This document shows, piece by piece, positions 1 through 11,100 of a stretch of 64,000 nucleotides of DNA. The notes below the pieces were generated by a model. The model did not search any database. It was not told the origin of the DNA and worked only from the letters and a program-made list of their open reading frames with translations. Position 1 is the first letter of the stretch; every line of letters begins with the position of its first letter. A program made the position numbers and the translations under genes. The DNA comes from Linnemannia hyalina (taxonomy: Eukaryota > Mortierellomycota > Mortierellomycetes > Mortierellales > Mortierellaceae). The stretch lies in contig JAHRHY010000007.1 of NCBI GenBank assembly GCA_019671135.1, positions 496,001-560,000 of the forward strand, in the 5' to 3' direction.

Positions 1-2494
1 TTCGTGCCTTGGCCTGCGACTTGATAAACTCACTATGATTCAAAGAAGGATATAACATGCGTTAGATACAACTACACGCAAAAAAAACCCCCGCCCACAT
101 GAACCAAAGTTGTTGCTTGAAAGCTTACGCTTTGGAAAGAGACCAGTTGGAAGCCCGTTTAGGGTGTGGATCTGTAAAGAGCTGGATGATTCCATGCTTC
201 ATAAACTCGCTCTGGCCCGGAAACAACGACAGTGCGACATTTTTGGCCTCAATTGCATTAGGGCCAGACAGCTTGTATCCAAAGGTCAAGTCGATCCACT
301 CGTGCAGGTGATTCGAGACATAATCGCTCTCTAGTGCTTCCCGATGAATCCTGATAAAGTCTTCCGGTGTGGCAGCCCATTGAGGCAGGGACATGTCCGG
401 CATGTCCCCATGGATAGATTTGAAGATCGAAGGGTCGGTGTAGAACTCGGGGATACACTCGTCAGGGGTCCACTCGTACAGTCGTCGAATCGAAGAAGGG
501 TATTCGTTGGCCTCGTATTTCGACCGCACAAACTGGCACAGGACGGGGATGGGAATTTGGCGAGCCATGTACACATAGTAGGTGATGTCGGACAAAATGT
601 CGGTGATGTGATGGGGGATAGGGCCGTCAAAGGTCACATCCAATTGTTCGTCGCCCTTGTTGAGACGGAACTTTGTCTTCGTAAAGTCTCGCCATCCTTG
701 ATAAATCTCTTTTCCTGTAAAGTCCGTCACCCAAGGGAAGATGGGGTGTACATTCGGATCTCCTTGACGTCGTCCTATGTCCATGAACAAATGCACGTAA
801 ATCCTTGTCAGCTGTCAGACACTTCACACAAGGCTGTGATTGCGAGTCGCTTTAAAGAAATTAACTGTGTGTGCAATTATACCTGCGGCATGGTTGAGAA
901 TCATCAGATATGTAAAGTTGGATATCTCGCCGCGCGCCCACTTCATGACAGTCGACTCTTCCTGAATGGCTAATAATTACAGATTAAAGATGAATGCGTT
1001 AGATATCTGTCCAAAAGAACAACCATCCTGAAAAAGTCAACCGCCACAATACTGACCTTTTGGTATGCCGATAAGAGACCTGTACTCGTTCCTCTCGACC
1101 GCCGCAGCGCTGAAAGAATTAGCCGGTCTGTGCGGCACGGAGCACTTGATTCCCGTGAGCGAGATCCAAAGATTTTCATCGATGTAAATGTTGGAAGGGT
1201 TGATGTTTCCATGAATGAGCCCACTCTCGTGCAAACCCTTCACTGCCTTCAAAAGCTGGTATACCAAAAAGCCCTTCTTAAGCGAAGTATTGAGGTTTCC
1301 GGGGTTGAATCGCAGCATGTCCTGCAGCGTCGTCAATCCTGTGGCTCCTCCTGCACGGTGTGGTGAGAGGCAGTAATGGGCGTCGTCCGACTCGATGATG
1401 ACGGTTGCTGATGCAATGTTGGAGGGCGGCCGTCGACCCTTGGTATTAGGACTCCTTTCCATCAGGACAAGATGGGTGTTCCTGCGACCATCTTCTTGGG
1501 TGATAGGAACGACTCTGTATCGCAGGGTTGTTGGGTATATGGTGTCGAGAACCTGCTCAATTAGACGCTTGTTGCGAGTCCGAGAGTCCTGCCTGCTCTC
1601 TCCGCTTGTTTGAATCGACTCGTTGTCAGCTGCACCATCATCGCTCTCGAGGGTAGGACAAAAGGCTTTGTAGTTGGGGTACGCTGGAGCCACTATCCTT
1701 ACCTCTTCAGATTTGAAAGAAACGCCGTCGTCCGTGATCATGAGTTCCCGGATGTAGTCCTCAGCTGTAATGTTCCAGTCCTTGTTGCTCGATATCGATG
1801 TCAATGTCGTGAGTGACTTTTGTTTAGGCCTGCTCAGCCCTACTGACTTTTCCTCTGCTGACTCTGCGAACACTCGCGCCCTATTATGGGCGCCCAAGGA
1901 AGCAAGGTCGTATTAATAATCATTCTGTTGGATGACTCTTCGCGAATACGTCCGGCGCGTGGAGATAGATTCATCCATAGGTACAACAGGAAAAACGGTA
2001 CCTGGTCCAATTGTCCTGCTGTAATGGTTTCGTCTTTGAGATGACGTTGATAAAGACGTTAACCTCGCCAACTCCTGTGGTTGCCGTGCTATTGCTGCTA
2101 GCACTCCCATTCCCGTTGCTGGTCCCATTACTATTGCTTCCATTAACTCCTTCTTTGGTAGAGGTGGCATTGCTCTCGTATAGACTTGTCGCGGTGCCGT
2201 TATGGAGTTGGTCGAGCCACGACTTTTGTACCTATTGATTTGTCGTAGAAAGAAGTAGTGCGATGTTTCAAAACGTATTAGCGGCGCTTATTATCTCTGC
2301 TTTCATTCCACGTTGTTGTTACAAAGTGCTCCTGAGAAGGGTAATAATCAGAGGCTGAAGTATGAACGTACGACGCTGCAAGCAGTGTGGCCGAGGGAAG
2401 AGTCGAGAGGGAAGCATGGGAATGCGACATGGAGTTGTAAATCGCGTTCGATGAGTTCTGCCAGTTCGGTTGCGTTGAGTCCTGCGCCGAACAT
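1..2494 (-). CDS. WDR81/LvsG-like BEACH-domain protein with pseudokinase region (3' partial)
   Basis: Large trafficking protein of the BEACH family; WDR81 in animals acts on endosomes and autophagy (family knowledge). Exons read on the minus strand: 2494-2372, 2231-2002, 1880-1057, 969-883, 774-129, and one starting at 32 that leaves the window; phases agree at each join. The N-terminus has ELIERDLQL and, in exon 2, [11 protein letters not shown], matching the start of WDR81, then an Asn/Ser-rich insert. Exon 3 has a kinase-like C-lobe ([21 protein letters not shown]) in which the usual HRD Asp is Asn, so it is probably catalytically dead. Exons 4-5 give [20 protein letters not shown], then BEACH signatures [36 protein letters not shown] and [16 protein letters not shown]. 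The expected C-terminal WD40 repeats lie beyond the left edge. A TAA at 1913-1915 falls inside the inferred intron 2001-1881. Confidence 0.85.
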
Positions 2495-2909
2495 TGTGTG
2501 TCTTTTGGTTTCTGTTGGTGGTTGGGTGATGGGTTAATGAGTTATGTTCTTGCTTGTGGAAGGAGTACAAGAAGCGAGGAGTCAGACGGACGAAGGACGG
2601 GAGGGAAAAGTTGTCAAGGGAGAGAAAAGGAAAACAAGAAGCAAAAAAAGAAACGCGCGTGCAGGTTCGCTTATGTGTCTGTGTGAGCACCAGGACGTCC
2701 GTTCGCTTCCCACGAACATGAAGGTGTCAATTTCAATCGCTAACTCGTGCGCGTGACTGTTCTAGGCATACATTCGAACCTTGAAAAATGCGCGAGAGAT
2801 AAAGAATAGCACTCCTTGCCATGCCTTTGCATCGTCAACTCTTGCCTCGACCACACCCTCCGTCGATCGAGATTCTACATCAGGAACTAGGACAAGGAAA
2901 CGTCCAAAG
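2495..2909. promoter_or_regulatory. Divergent intergenic region between WDR81-like and FNBP4-like genes
   Basis: About 415 bp separate the two inferred ATGs, which point away from each other, so both promoters must lie here. The stretch is purine-rich on the plus strand around 2570-2660 (runs of GGA and AAG). A GGTTCGAAT-like word on the minus strand near 2772 is the only tRNA B-box-like match and has no tRNA fold around it. No clear TATA box was found. Confidence 0.5.
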
Positions 2910-4677
2910 ATGAACGCCCTGGTCAACTACGGCACAGATTCGGACTCGGACTCGGACGACGACATCAGTCATGCCCCAACTCACACCACAAAACAGCCAA
3001 CAAGCATTCAGGCACAGCCAACCGCAAGCAGAAACAAGGAAGACGAGGAGGATGACCCTATTTTTGCCGCATTGAAGGACCTCCAGGACTTTGCTGCGTC
3101 CGTCAACGAGAGTGTGTCTGACCCTTCCTCCTCAGACACTGCTGCCATATCTGCTACCGGTACCGGATCAGGAGAACCCATGGAACAGGATCAGGATGAA
3201 CTCAAGTTCTTGTCGTTCCTTCAAGAAATCGACGCCATCCCCAACCCAGACGACGACCAACAACCTCCTCCTCCACCACCACCACCACCACCATCAGAAT
3301 CACCAATAATCATCGATAACATACCGCCACCGCCACCTCCTGTACCTTCTTCATCGACCTCAATCCCCCCACCACCTTCAACATCACAAACAGATCCAGT
3401 TACAACAACAGAATCAATCCACCAATCCGTCCAAATGATCTACAACCGCCTCTACTACATCTCCCTCCTCCCCTCCGCCTCCACAATATCCCAAGACCTA
3501 GAACGGAGGCTATTGGAGTTCGCGATTAGGATAGTTGATTGGAAGAAGGGTGGACTCGAAGAAGCCTACTTCCTGGGACAGGATCTTGCAGATGCCCTGG
3601 CTCAGGAAGCCGCTGCTGGAGTCGAAGGCGATGGTACTAAAGACGGCGAGGCTGCAAATCTGCCAGATTTCGGAGGCATTGTGGGGTCGATGATTCAGTA
3701 TATGTTTCGACTGGAGCAGATGGCGACGCCTAATGGGTGGATGGCAGTTTGGGATGCTGAGGATGAGGCCTATGGGTTCCAACACGTCAGGACTGTAGGT
3801 TTCTTTGATTCGTTTTTTCCATCCCCTTGCGGAGCAAAATGTATTTATTTAGAGGTAGTTATTGCTTCTACCATACTCACAAAATGCTTCCGTTTTTTTT
3901 TCTCGATGAATATGAAAAACGTAGGGATTGTATTCACCAGTGTACCCATCGACGGACTTGATCACCACTTTGGACCCTCCTGCTCCTACAACGTCAACGC
4001 ATGGACGGATATCGCCAACGACATACAAGAGCAACAGCTGGAACTATTATTCTTCAACGACAACCTCTACCTCCTCTCCATCGACACACGTACCATCAAC
4101 CACAACCACAACCACGACAGCGCCAGTATTAAACCCATGGGCAGCACCCGCAACAAACATAGTCACTTCCAGTCCTCAATCCGCAGGATCAGATGGAACC
4201 AACAGCCTCGTCCAATCTTCCAGCCTCACCGACAACGCTACCAAAACCTCATCATCCCCAAGTGAGCCAGCCTTCGGAACTGCAAAGAAGAAGAAACGGA
4301 AACTTGACGACTCTACATCTACAGCAGCTTCAGGAGACGACGGCTCACTCTTTGACCAATCCATCCACCCCTCACGCCGAGCCGCACTTGTCAAAAATGG
4401 AGGCGCTAGTCCTGGCAGTACTGCTAAGGCCTCTTCCTCTTCTTCTTCTTCTTCATCCTCTTCGTCAAAGGTGATGCCCAAGAAACTCGCCAGTCTATTA
4501 CAAAAATGGAACGAGAAAGATATTGAAATGAGCGACGACGACGATGAGGATGCCGACGATGGCCGTGAGCAAGGACACCAGGATCTGGGTAATAGTCGGA
4601 CGGGCGCCAATAGTCAAAGTCTTGGAGGTGGAGGTGGCGATTGGCGTGATAGGCGGCAACAGCATCATTACAAGTAG
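2910..4677 (+). CDS. FNBP4-like WW-type protein
   Basis: Two exons, 2910-3794 and 3925-4677, joined in phase 0 at ACT|GTAGGT and TAG|GGA, give about 545 aa. ATG 2910 starts MNALVNYGTDSDSDSDDD, a typical acidic nuclear-protein start; in-frame codons upstream have no better ATG. The order of features follows human formin-binding protein 4: FLSFLQEIDAIP, a proline tract (residues ~120-150), a helical part with RIVDWKKGGLEEAYFL (human: RIADWREGALNGNYL), then a WW-like element NGWMAVWDAEDEAYGF, and near the C-terminus a basic KKKKRK, a Ser run and KLASLLQKWNEKD followed by an acidic tail. The second Trp of the WW motif appears to be Tyr (VYP), so ligand binding may be altered, or the splice is slightly different. 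Function is inferred only from FNBP4. Confidence 0.72.
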
Positions 4678-4758
4678 CATTTTTTGTTTTTGTTCTTTTT
4701 TTTTTTTTTTTTTTCTCGCATAATACACCACCAAGCATATGAACATAAGACCGATATA

Positions 4759-4796
<38 letters not shown>

Positions 4797-5705
4797 GCAC
4801 GCTGTGTACCCTTCTGTACGTCTGCATATGATATGCCCATGTGGGTACAGATATTCTTTTTACTGCCCTCGAAGTGTAAGGCTCATTGAGCCCAGCCAAC
4901 AGCAAAAGACAGGTAGACTCCGGATCTTTCCCCCCCTCGTTCGCACTACCTAAAATGGCATCCCTATCCACGTTCATACCCCGACCACGGATTAACGTTC
5001 AAAACAAGGCAAGGACAAACGCACGGAACCGCCCGGACAACATGGCGGGGTAATTTTTCGACGAACGAAAGATGAGCTGCTCTCTTGGCTCTCTTGAGTT
5101 TTTTTTTTTTTTTTTTTTTTTTATTTCGAGCGAGAAATGAGAGTAGGGAAGAAGGGAAAGAGAAGAGGAGCGAGTAAGGAAAAAGGGCTGTGAGCATACT
5201 CGGAAGCAACAAAGACACAGACCAGGCTTCTCTTTGTTCCCCTCTACTGAACAAAGGCTGAGGGAGGGAGAGGTGCAGCACGAGAGTCAGGGGCGGAATG
5301 GCGTTGTCCCTCTCCTGATCCTCCCTTTTTGCCTTCAATTCCGCCCCGTCCAAGCACGTTGTGGGAGTCCCGCAAGTTTCAAAAATAACGCAATCTTGGA
5401 TGGTGCGATCTTATTAGTGTTCCCCACACACACACACACTAACTAATTTGCGGGAGACGAAAAGAGTTTTTTTTGGAAAAAGGAACAACCTTCAAAGGCG
5501 AGAGACAACAAAAGAATTCAGGAAAAAGAATGCCATTCAACGACTTTAACAAGAACAGCAGAGGAGGGGGGGGGGGGGGGGGTTATTATTATGAATGTTT
5601 TTATTCGTGCGTCTAAGAAATGTATGTTCAATGAGAGGGGGGAGTGTAAAGAAAACAAAGAGGGGGGATATGTAGTTGTCAATCGATCTAAAGGACGAAA
5701 GCACT
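4678..5705. repeat. Homopolymer-rich convergent intergenic spacer
   Basis: This 1-kb gap lies between the 3' ends of the FNBP4-like gene and the ADP/ATP carrier gene. It holds T runs at 4696-4714 (19 T), 4762-4795 (34 T) and 5099-5122 (24 T), and a G run at 5566-5582 (17 G). The T runs are sense for the left gene, the G run is antisense for the carrier. No coding signal was seen; exact run lengths are error-prone in sequencing. Confidence 0.85.
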
Positions 5706-7135
5706 TTATCCGGATCCACCGGAGTAGGCCTTGCCAAAGAAGATGACCTGGAGCTGATCGTATCCGGACAAGACACCAGCACCGGCGATGGCACGGAGGA
5801 CGTTGGCACCAGCACCCTTGAAGAGGGACTTGTATCCCTCCTTGCTGACGATCTGCTTGAAGGCATCGAACGAGGAAGAGTACTTGACGGCCTCACCAGA
5901 GGTCATCATCATTCTTCTGCGGACGGTATCGACGGGGTAGGAAGCGAGACCAGCCAAGTTGGTGACACCGAATCCGAGAATGAAGGAGGCGAGGAAAGAT
6001 CCCTGGAGCTTCTCGGGCAACAAGGGCTTGACGGAATCGTAAAGACCGAAGTACCTGTTGAAGGGAGGAGGGGTAAAGTGAGGAGAATGGGGGGTGTTCC
6101 GTTAGTGTGATTGTATTGTTGTAGTTTTGATTATGTTGCTGCTGTTATTGTTGTTGTTGCTGTTGTTGTGTCCAGTCCAAGTCCCGTTTGTTCCAAAATT
6201 AAACATCAGATCCGTCCCTTGATCCCGTCAACAAAAACAAAAAAAGAGATAACCAACAACAAGAGAACGAGAGCGAGAGTTGCTACTTACAAACCACGGT
6301 AGATGATAATACCGAAAGCAGAGAGGGGGAAACCACGGTAGAGACCAGCAACACCATCGGTAGCAATGGTCTTCTTGTAGACATCAATCAAACCGTTGAA
6401 CTGACGGGAACCACCGTTCTTGCCCTTGGCATCGTTAGCAAGACGGGTACGAGCGTAATCCAAAGAGTAGACAAAGAGAAGGGAGCAGGCACCGGCAGCA
6501 CCACCGGAGGCGATGTTACCAGCGAACCACTTGCCGTAACCATCACGCTCCTTCTTGAAGTTGAACATGGCCTTGAAGTAATCCTTGAAGGCAAAGTTCA
6601 AAGCCTGGGTGGGGAAGTAACGGATGACGTTGGCGGTGTTTCCACGCCAGAGGGGCTTGATACCCTCATCGGCAATGACACGCTTGAAGCAGTCGGAGAT
6701 ACCCTTGTAGGGGTGGGAGAGACGACCGGTCTTGAGCATCTCATCCTGGTTCTGGAGGAGAAGCTTGATACGCTCAATGGGGGCAGCAGCGGTCTTGGAG
6801 ACGGCGGCGGAAACTCCTCCCTATTATTCATAGGTTTATTGATAAAGGCTTTGTTAGTTGTCGTTGTCCGAGGGATGGTATCCATATCTTATCGGAGGTG
6901 TTATGGAGGAGTGTCGGTTGAAGGAAAGAGAGAGTCGTTTATCGGGTGAAGTAGGTAGATCGAGGGAATGTGAGGAGAGAGAGAAAAAGTGGAACAAGGA
7001 GGTGTGTCCAAAGTGTGAAGGAATAAGGGATAGTGAAGTGCAATGAAGAACAGCAGGGAGAGGACGACATACCATGAGGAAATCAGCGGCGAAGGCCTTG
7101 GCGTCCTTCTGCTTCTTGGGTGCGGCGGCAGACAT
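5706..7135 (-). CDS. AAC: Mitochondrial ADP/ATP carrier (adenine nucleotide translocase)
   Basis: Exchanges cytosolic ADP for matrix ATP across the inner mitochondrial membrane. Three exons, 7135-7073, 6820-6291 and 6054-5706, with matching phases, give 313 aa, the usual family length. Start ATG 7135 yields [15 protein letters not shown]. Three mitochondrial-carrier repeats are visible: [15 protein letters not shown] (repeat 1), [15 protein letters not shown] (repeat 2) and [13 protein letters not shown] (repeat 3). RRRMMM is the diagnostic ADP/ATP carrier signature that separates it from other SLC25 carriers. Other hallmarks: [23 protein letters not shown] and [16 protein letters not shown]. 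The last intron (6290-6055) is longer than most here. Two inverted CCAAT boxes lie about 850 bp upstream. Confidence 0.97.
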
Positions 7136-8167
7136 TGTGTGAGGGAAAGAGAGGGGAGTGGGGTGAAGAAGAAGAAGAAAAAGAAAAAAAAAACGCGGAG
7201 GAGGGGGGGACGTTGCGAGTTTTATATCAAAGGAAGTAGCATGGATGTTGAACGGAAATTCAAAAAAGACGGGACTGCGACCGATTGATTGAATGAATGA
7301 GAGAGGTCATCAAACAATCAAACAGGCGGAAACAAAAATTTCAAAACTCAGCTCTCTGCTTGACATCTCTTTGTTCCTTCTTCAATGGAAAAAGAGGTCG
7401 GAACCATATGCAACTTGGTTAGTAAACAATAAACGCCTCAACAGGGGGCCTTTGTCTTGGTATTCTTCTTGCTCATATCAAACCCCTTTTAAAAAGGGGT
7501 CGTGCCAAAGACTGACTGTTGTACTCTACTCTACCCCGGTCTTCCGCACAGGCAAAGCAAACCACAATTCTATTCTCTGCCCTGAATGGCACAGGCACAA
7601 GCCATTTCGACAGATGGCTATTATTTTTCTGAAACTCTCTTCCCTAACCATGAAGGTATAATCTTTCCTTGGTCGCAATAATTGATCCGATCTACCCCTC
7701 CTCCTTCCATCTTGTATACTGGACATCTTTCTTCCATCACTACTCTTCCCCTCTTCAGAAGATCATACTCAAAAAGTCAAAAAATCGAAAAAAAGAAGCC
7801 TTCTCTCGCTCACTCTCCAATGGCACCATCAGTGTCATTGACAGACAACTCCGTACAACCGTTCACCCAAACGGAGCGGGACCAGGCAAAAAAGTCCAGT
7901 CCAGTCAGGCTCAAGGGCGGAAAGGAAAAAAAAAAAAGACGGCATCGCATTCAAGAACCGCTCATTTCTCAGCCCATCCAATCACATCCCTCCGGTGCCT
8001 GAACCATTCTTTTTCTGAATGTCATGTGATTGGATGGGGGTACTGACACCACCCACTGGTTACACTGGCTAAACTGTTTCGTTATCAAACACGCGTCTAA
8101 CTAGGGAACTCTACCTGTTTAATGTAACTACGGAAAAGGAGAGATACTAGAGTGCGAAGTAGACACT
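7136..8167. other. Intergenic region upstream of the ADP/ATP carrier
   Basis: The region spans from the carrier ATG to the 3' end of the TBC gene, which is transcribed in the same direction. It includes an A-rich stretch at 7160-7195, a short hairpin with ACCCCTTTT/AAAAGGGGT arms near 7483-7502, an A run near 7925-7937 and the CCAAT inverted repeat listed separately. No coding sequence was recognised. Confidence 0.6.
7974..8038. promoter_or_regulatory. 15-bp inverted repeat carrying two CCAAT boxes
   Basis: CCCATCCAATCACAT at 7974-7988 is matched by its exact reverse complement at 8024-8038, leaving a 35-nt loop. Each arm holds CCAATCA, the core recognised by the fungal HAP/CBF complex, which controls respiratory genes (family knowledge). 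It lies upstream of the ADP/ATP carrier gene but about 840 bp from its ATG, and about 140 bp from the end of the TBC gene, so it could equally be a hairpin near that transcript's 3' end. Confidence 0.5.
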
Positions 8168-11100
8168 TCAGATCTCAGCTGAAGGGATCAAGGGCCCAAT
8201 CGACCCATGACTCTCCCTTCTCAACTCACCCCCCTCGTTACCAGCACAGGGCGAGATCGGCGATCGGACCCCCGAGACAGACGAAGTTCCAACAAACTTG
8301 GCCTTGAACAGACTAAACGTCTCCGCCCACGTCCCCGTCTGCGGTCGACTGCTATCGCTGCTACCATTCATTACATAGTTGTCAACACTCAGCCCTGACG
8401 GCGACCATCCACCTCGCCCTCTATCACCCGTCATCGTCCCTGACATAGGCCCATTATTGTTGGTGGTACTATAGCTCCGAGACGTCCACAATCCATCAAG
8501 ACTCAATCCAGAAATACTCGGCGGCTTGTCCTTCTTGAACGTTGCAGATCGAGGTATATACATCGGCGATCGGTGGTCGGTCCCTTCCAAATTATGGTCT
8601 AACCGGTCGCTGTTCTGGACACCATCGATCCTGTTGTCCATGTACCCTCCATCGCCACCTCCTCCACCACCTTCTCCTCCATTACCATTGCCATAATCGG
8701 ACGCTGCATCGTTCATGTTGGCTCCACTGCTGGTGTTGCTGTTATTGTTGGAGGAAGTCCAGGTCCGGAAATCGATACTTCGTCTAGAAGAATGCTGTTG
8801 ATGCTGTTGGTGTTGATGGTGTTGGTGTTGATGGTGACCGTTGTTGGCAGACTCCTTGGGGTCGGGTGCAGAGACCACATAGTGGAAGGATTCGTTAACG
8901 CGTTGGTCCCGGATCACCGTTGCGAGCTGGAGGATTGGTTGAATGTCGACTGGCGGATAGTTCTATTAGCCAGAGACAAGCAAGTGCAAGTAAATGATAG
9001 AGTTAAGACATTATTGAACATAGCAAGGACTCAAAGATGGAGAAAAAAAATGAAGGGAGAGAGAGAGATATGATGGTGTTCCATGATGAATTATACCTGC
9101 AACAGTTTCACATTATCCGCAAAGTCCCCATCCAACAGATCGGAACGGAGATGGCTAACAGTACCAAATCGCAATATGAAGAAGATGCAGGCAGAAGCTA
9201 TTAGTACTTCTACTCCATAGAAACAGTAACCAGCACTCTATGCCTCTACTAATCAAGCAGCAACAAAACAAAACTTACCAGACCATTGCACACCCAAAAT
9301 CTAACAAGAAGTCATAATCCTTCTCAACACCCCCCGTGTCCGCAAGGACAGAATCCCATATACGCCAAACATCCGGTACTTCAAACTCCTGCGTACACAA
9401 CACGGTCAGCCATCGGAAACTGTAATACTCGGGTGCGATCCCCTTGTCTTCCAGATTTTGCCATAAGTCTTCGTCAAAGTGTCGGAGGCGTAGGTTCATC
9501 CTAGCGATGGTCGATCCGATCCCGCTGACTCGGTCTCGGTCTAGAGAACGGACAAAGTGGTCCCGGAAGTGAGCCATTAGGAGATGGAATAGCCAGAATG
9601 ACTCTGCCTCCGCGTGTGCTATTTCAACAGAACAAAACATAGGTAATTGAGGAATCGGTAAGAATCACATCATTGACGAAACACTAGTAGTCTGAAAGAA
9701 CAATAGATGACAAGGTTACCTCGGCTGGTTTCGTCGGGGTCGTTGGCGAGGAGGTAGTAGAGTGGGCCAAGGATCTCGTTCATGCCTTGGACATAGCCGA
9801 CTCCGGGGTTCAGCTTTGCATAGATGAACAAGATCCTCTCAATCGCCTCCCAGTGTAGATCCTGTGGCAACTCATCATCTTCCTCTTCATCATCCTCATC
9901 ATCACCCTTGTCCTGGCTCTCGCTCTTGCTCCCGTTGCTCTGAAAACTGTAGTCATCATCCCATCGATTCTTCAGCGCAGCTCTCCTGCTGGTCTGCGGA
10001 TCCTCCATCGTGGGTTCGGGTGAAGATGACAATGGGACATCGATAGGCGAAGCGGCTGTCCCCATGGCTGCTGCTGCCGCCTCTGCAGTTTTCCTCCCAT
10101 TGCTAAGCAAATCCTTGCGCTTCTTGATCCAGTTCTCCTGAGACCGACTCGCCTGCAGGGTGTGAGGTTGATGTTCGCGAGATCCGAAATCCTGATTGAG
10201 ATGGGCGACCCTCTTAAACAGAGATCGTCGAGTCGGGATGGGCGAAAAGAGATAGTCCGGCAACGTCGGCTTTTCATCTTCCTCCTCCGAATCGACCAAA
10301 TTAGAAGCCATTCCTCTCAGCCTGGAGGGAACAGGCGACGAATAGCTGCTCCCAATTCCATTTATGCCGGCGGTGGTGGTGTCGTCAACCGGTGTCCTGA
10401 ACCCATTAGCAAGTGGAGGAGTCTCAGTCCCGTTCTCCGTATCCTGGCCAGGAATAGGCCAAGAGTCCGGCTCGTTGGCGGTCTTTGGGAATTCCGGTTT
10501 CTTCTCTGCCCGTGGCGACCTAAGAGTAACAGTCTGCCGTCGCTTAAGTGTTGGGGTCATAGACCGTGCGATGGGCGATCCCTTTGTCCCGAGGTCGAGG
10601 TGAAAGGGCAGTCCTCCCGAGGCAATGCTTATCCGAGGAGTAAGTGGCGATTTTGGCAAGGACCTGGATAGCATGGAGGTGGAATCGTGTGTGTAGTGGT
10701 TGGGTATGATGATTTGGGATGTTCCTGTTTCTAGTATTGGGGCAGATTTCGATGACCCTGAAAGAAGGGTGTTGATCATGTTGCTGCTAGTATTATTATG
10801 AGTGGCAGTGGTCGTTGCAATTGGAGCCGTGGCTGTGTTGTCTTCATCTGCTTTGGTACTAGTCATGGGTTGTTGTTGCTTAGGCTGCTGCTTGGGTTTC
10901 CTGGTCCTGGGTTCGATACTGAGAGGGCAGAGAGGTGAATAAGGGATGGGGAGCTGAAAGAATGCAAAGTCCGGTAGTGTTCTCCGGACATCTTTGTCGA
11001 TCTGCTCCAGCGTCTTGTTGTCCTGCAAGAAGAGCGACCAGTCCGAATCCTCCCTCTCGTCCTTGATAAAGTCTGCCTCGCCCAGCTCAGGCTCCACGAT

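Noticed and set aside
1898..2001. TAA at 1913-1915 as evidence that the WDR81-like gene is a pseudogene
   Set aside because: It falls in an inferred intron (2001-1881) with a GTACCG donor and an AATAG acceptor that joins exons in the correct phase.
2765..2785. tRNA B-box-like GGTTCGAAT on the minus strand
   Set aside because: No A box at proper distance and no cloverleaf; the word is imperfect.
3849..3924. Continuation of the FNBP4-like exon 1 frame through 4265
   Set aside because: The frame runs through an intron (3795-3924); splicing to 3925 gives the basic/acidic C-terminal end expected of FNBP4.
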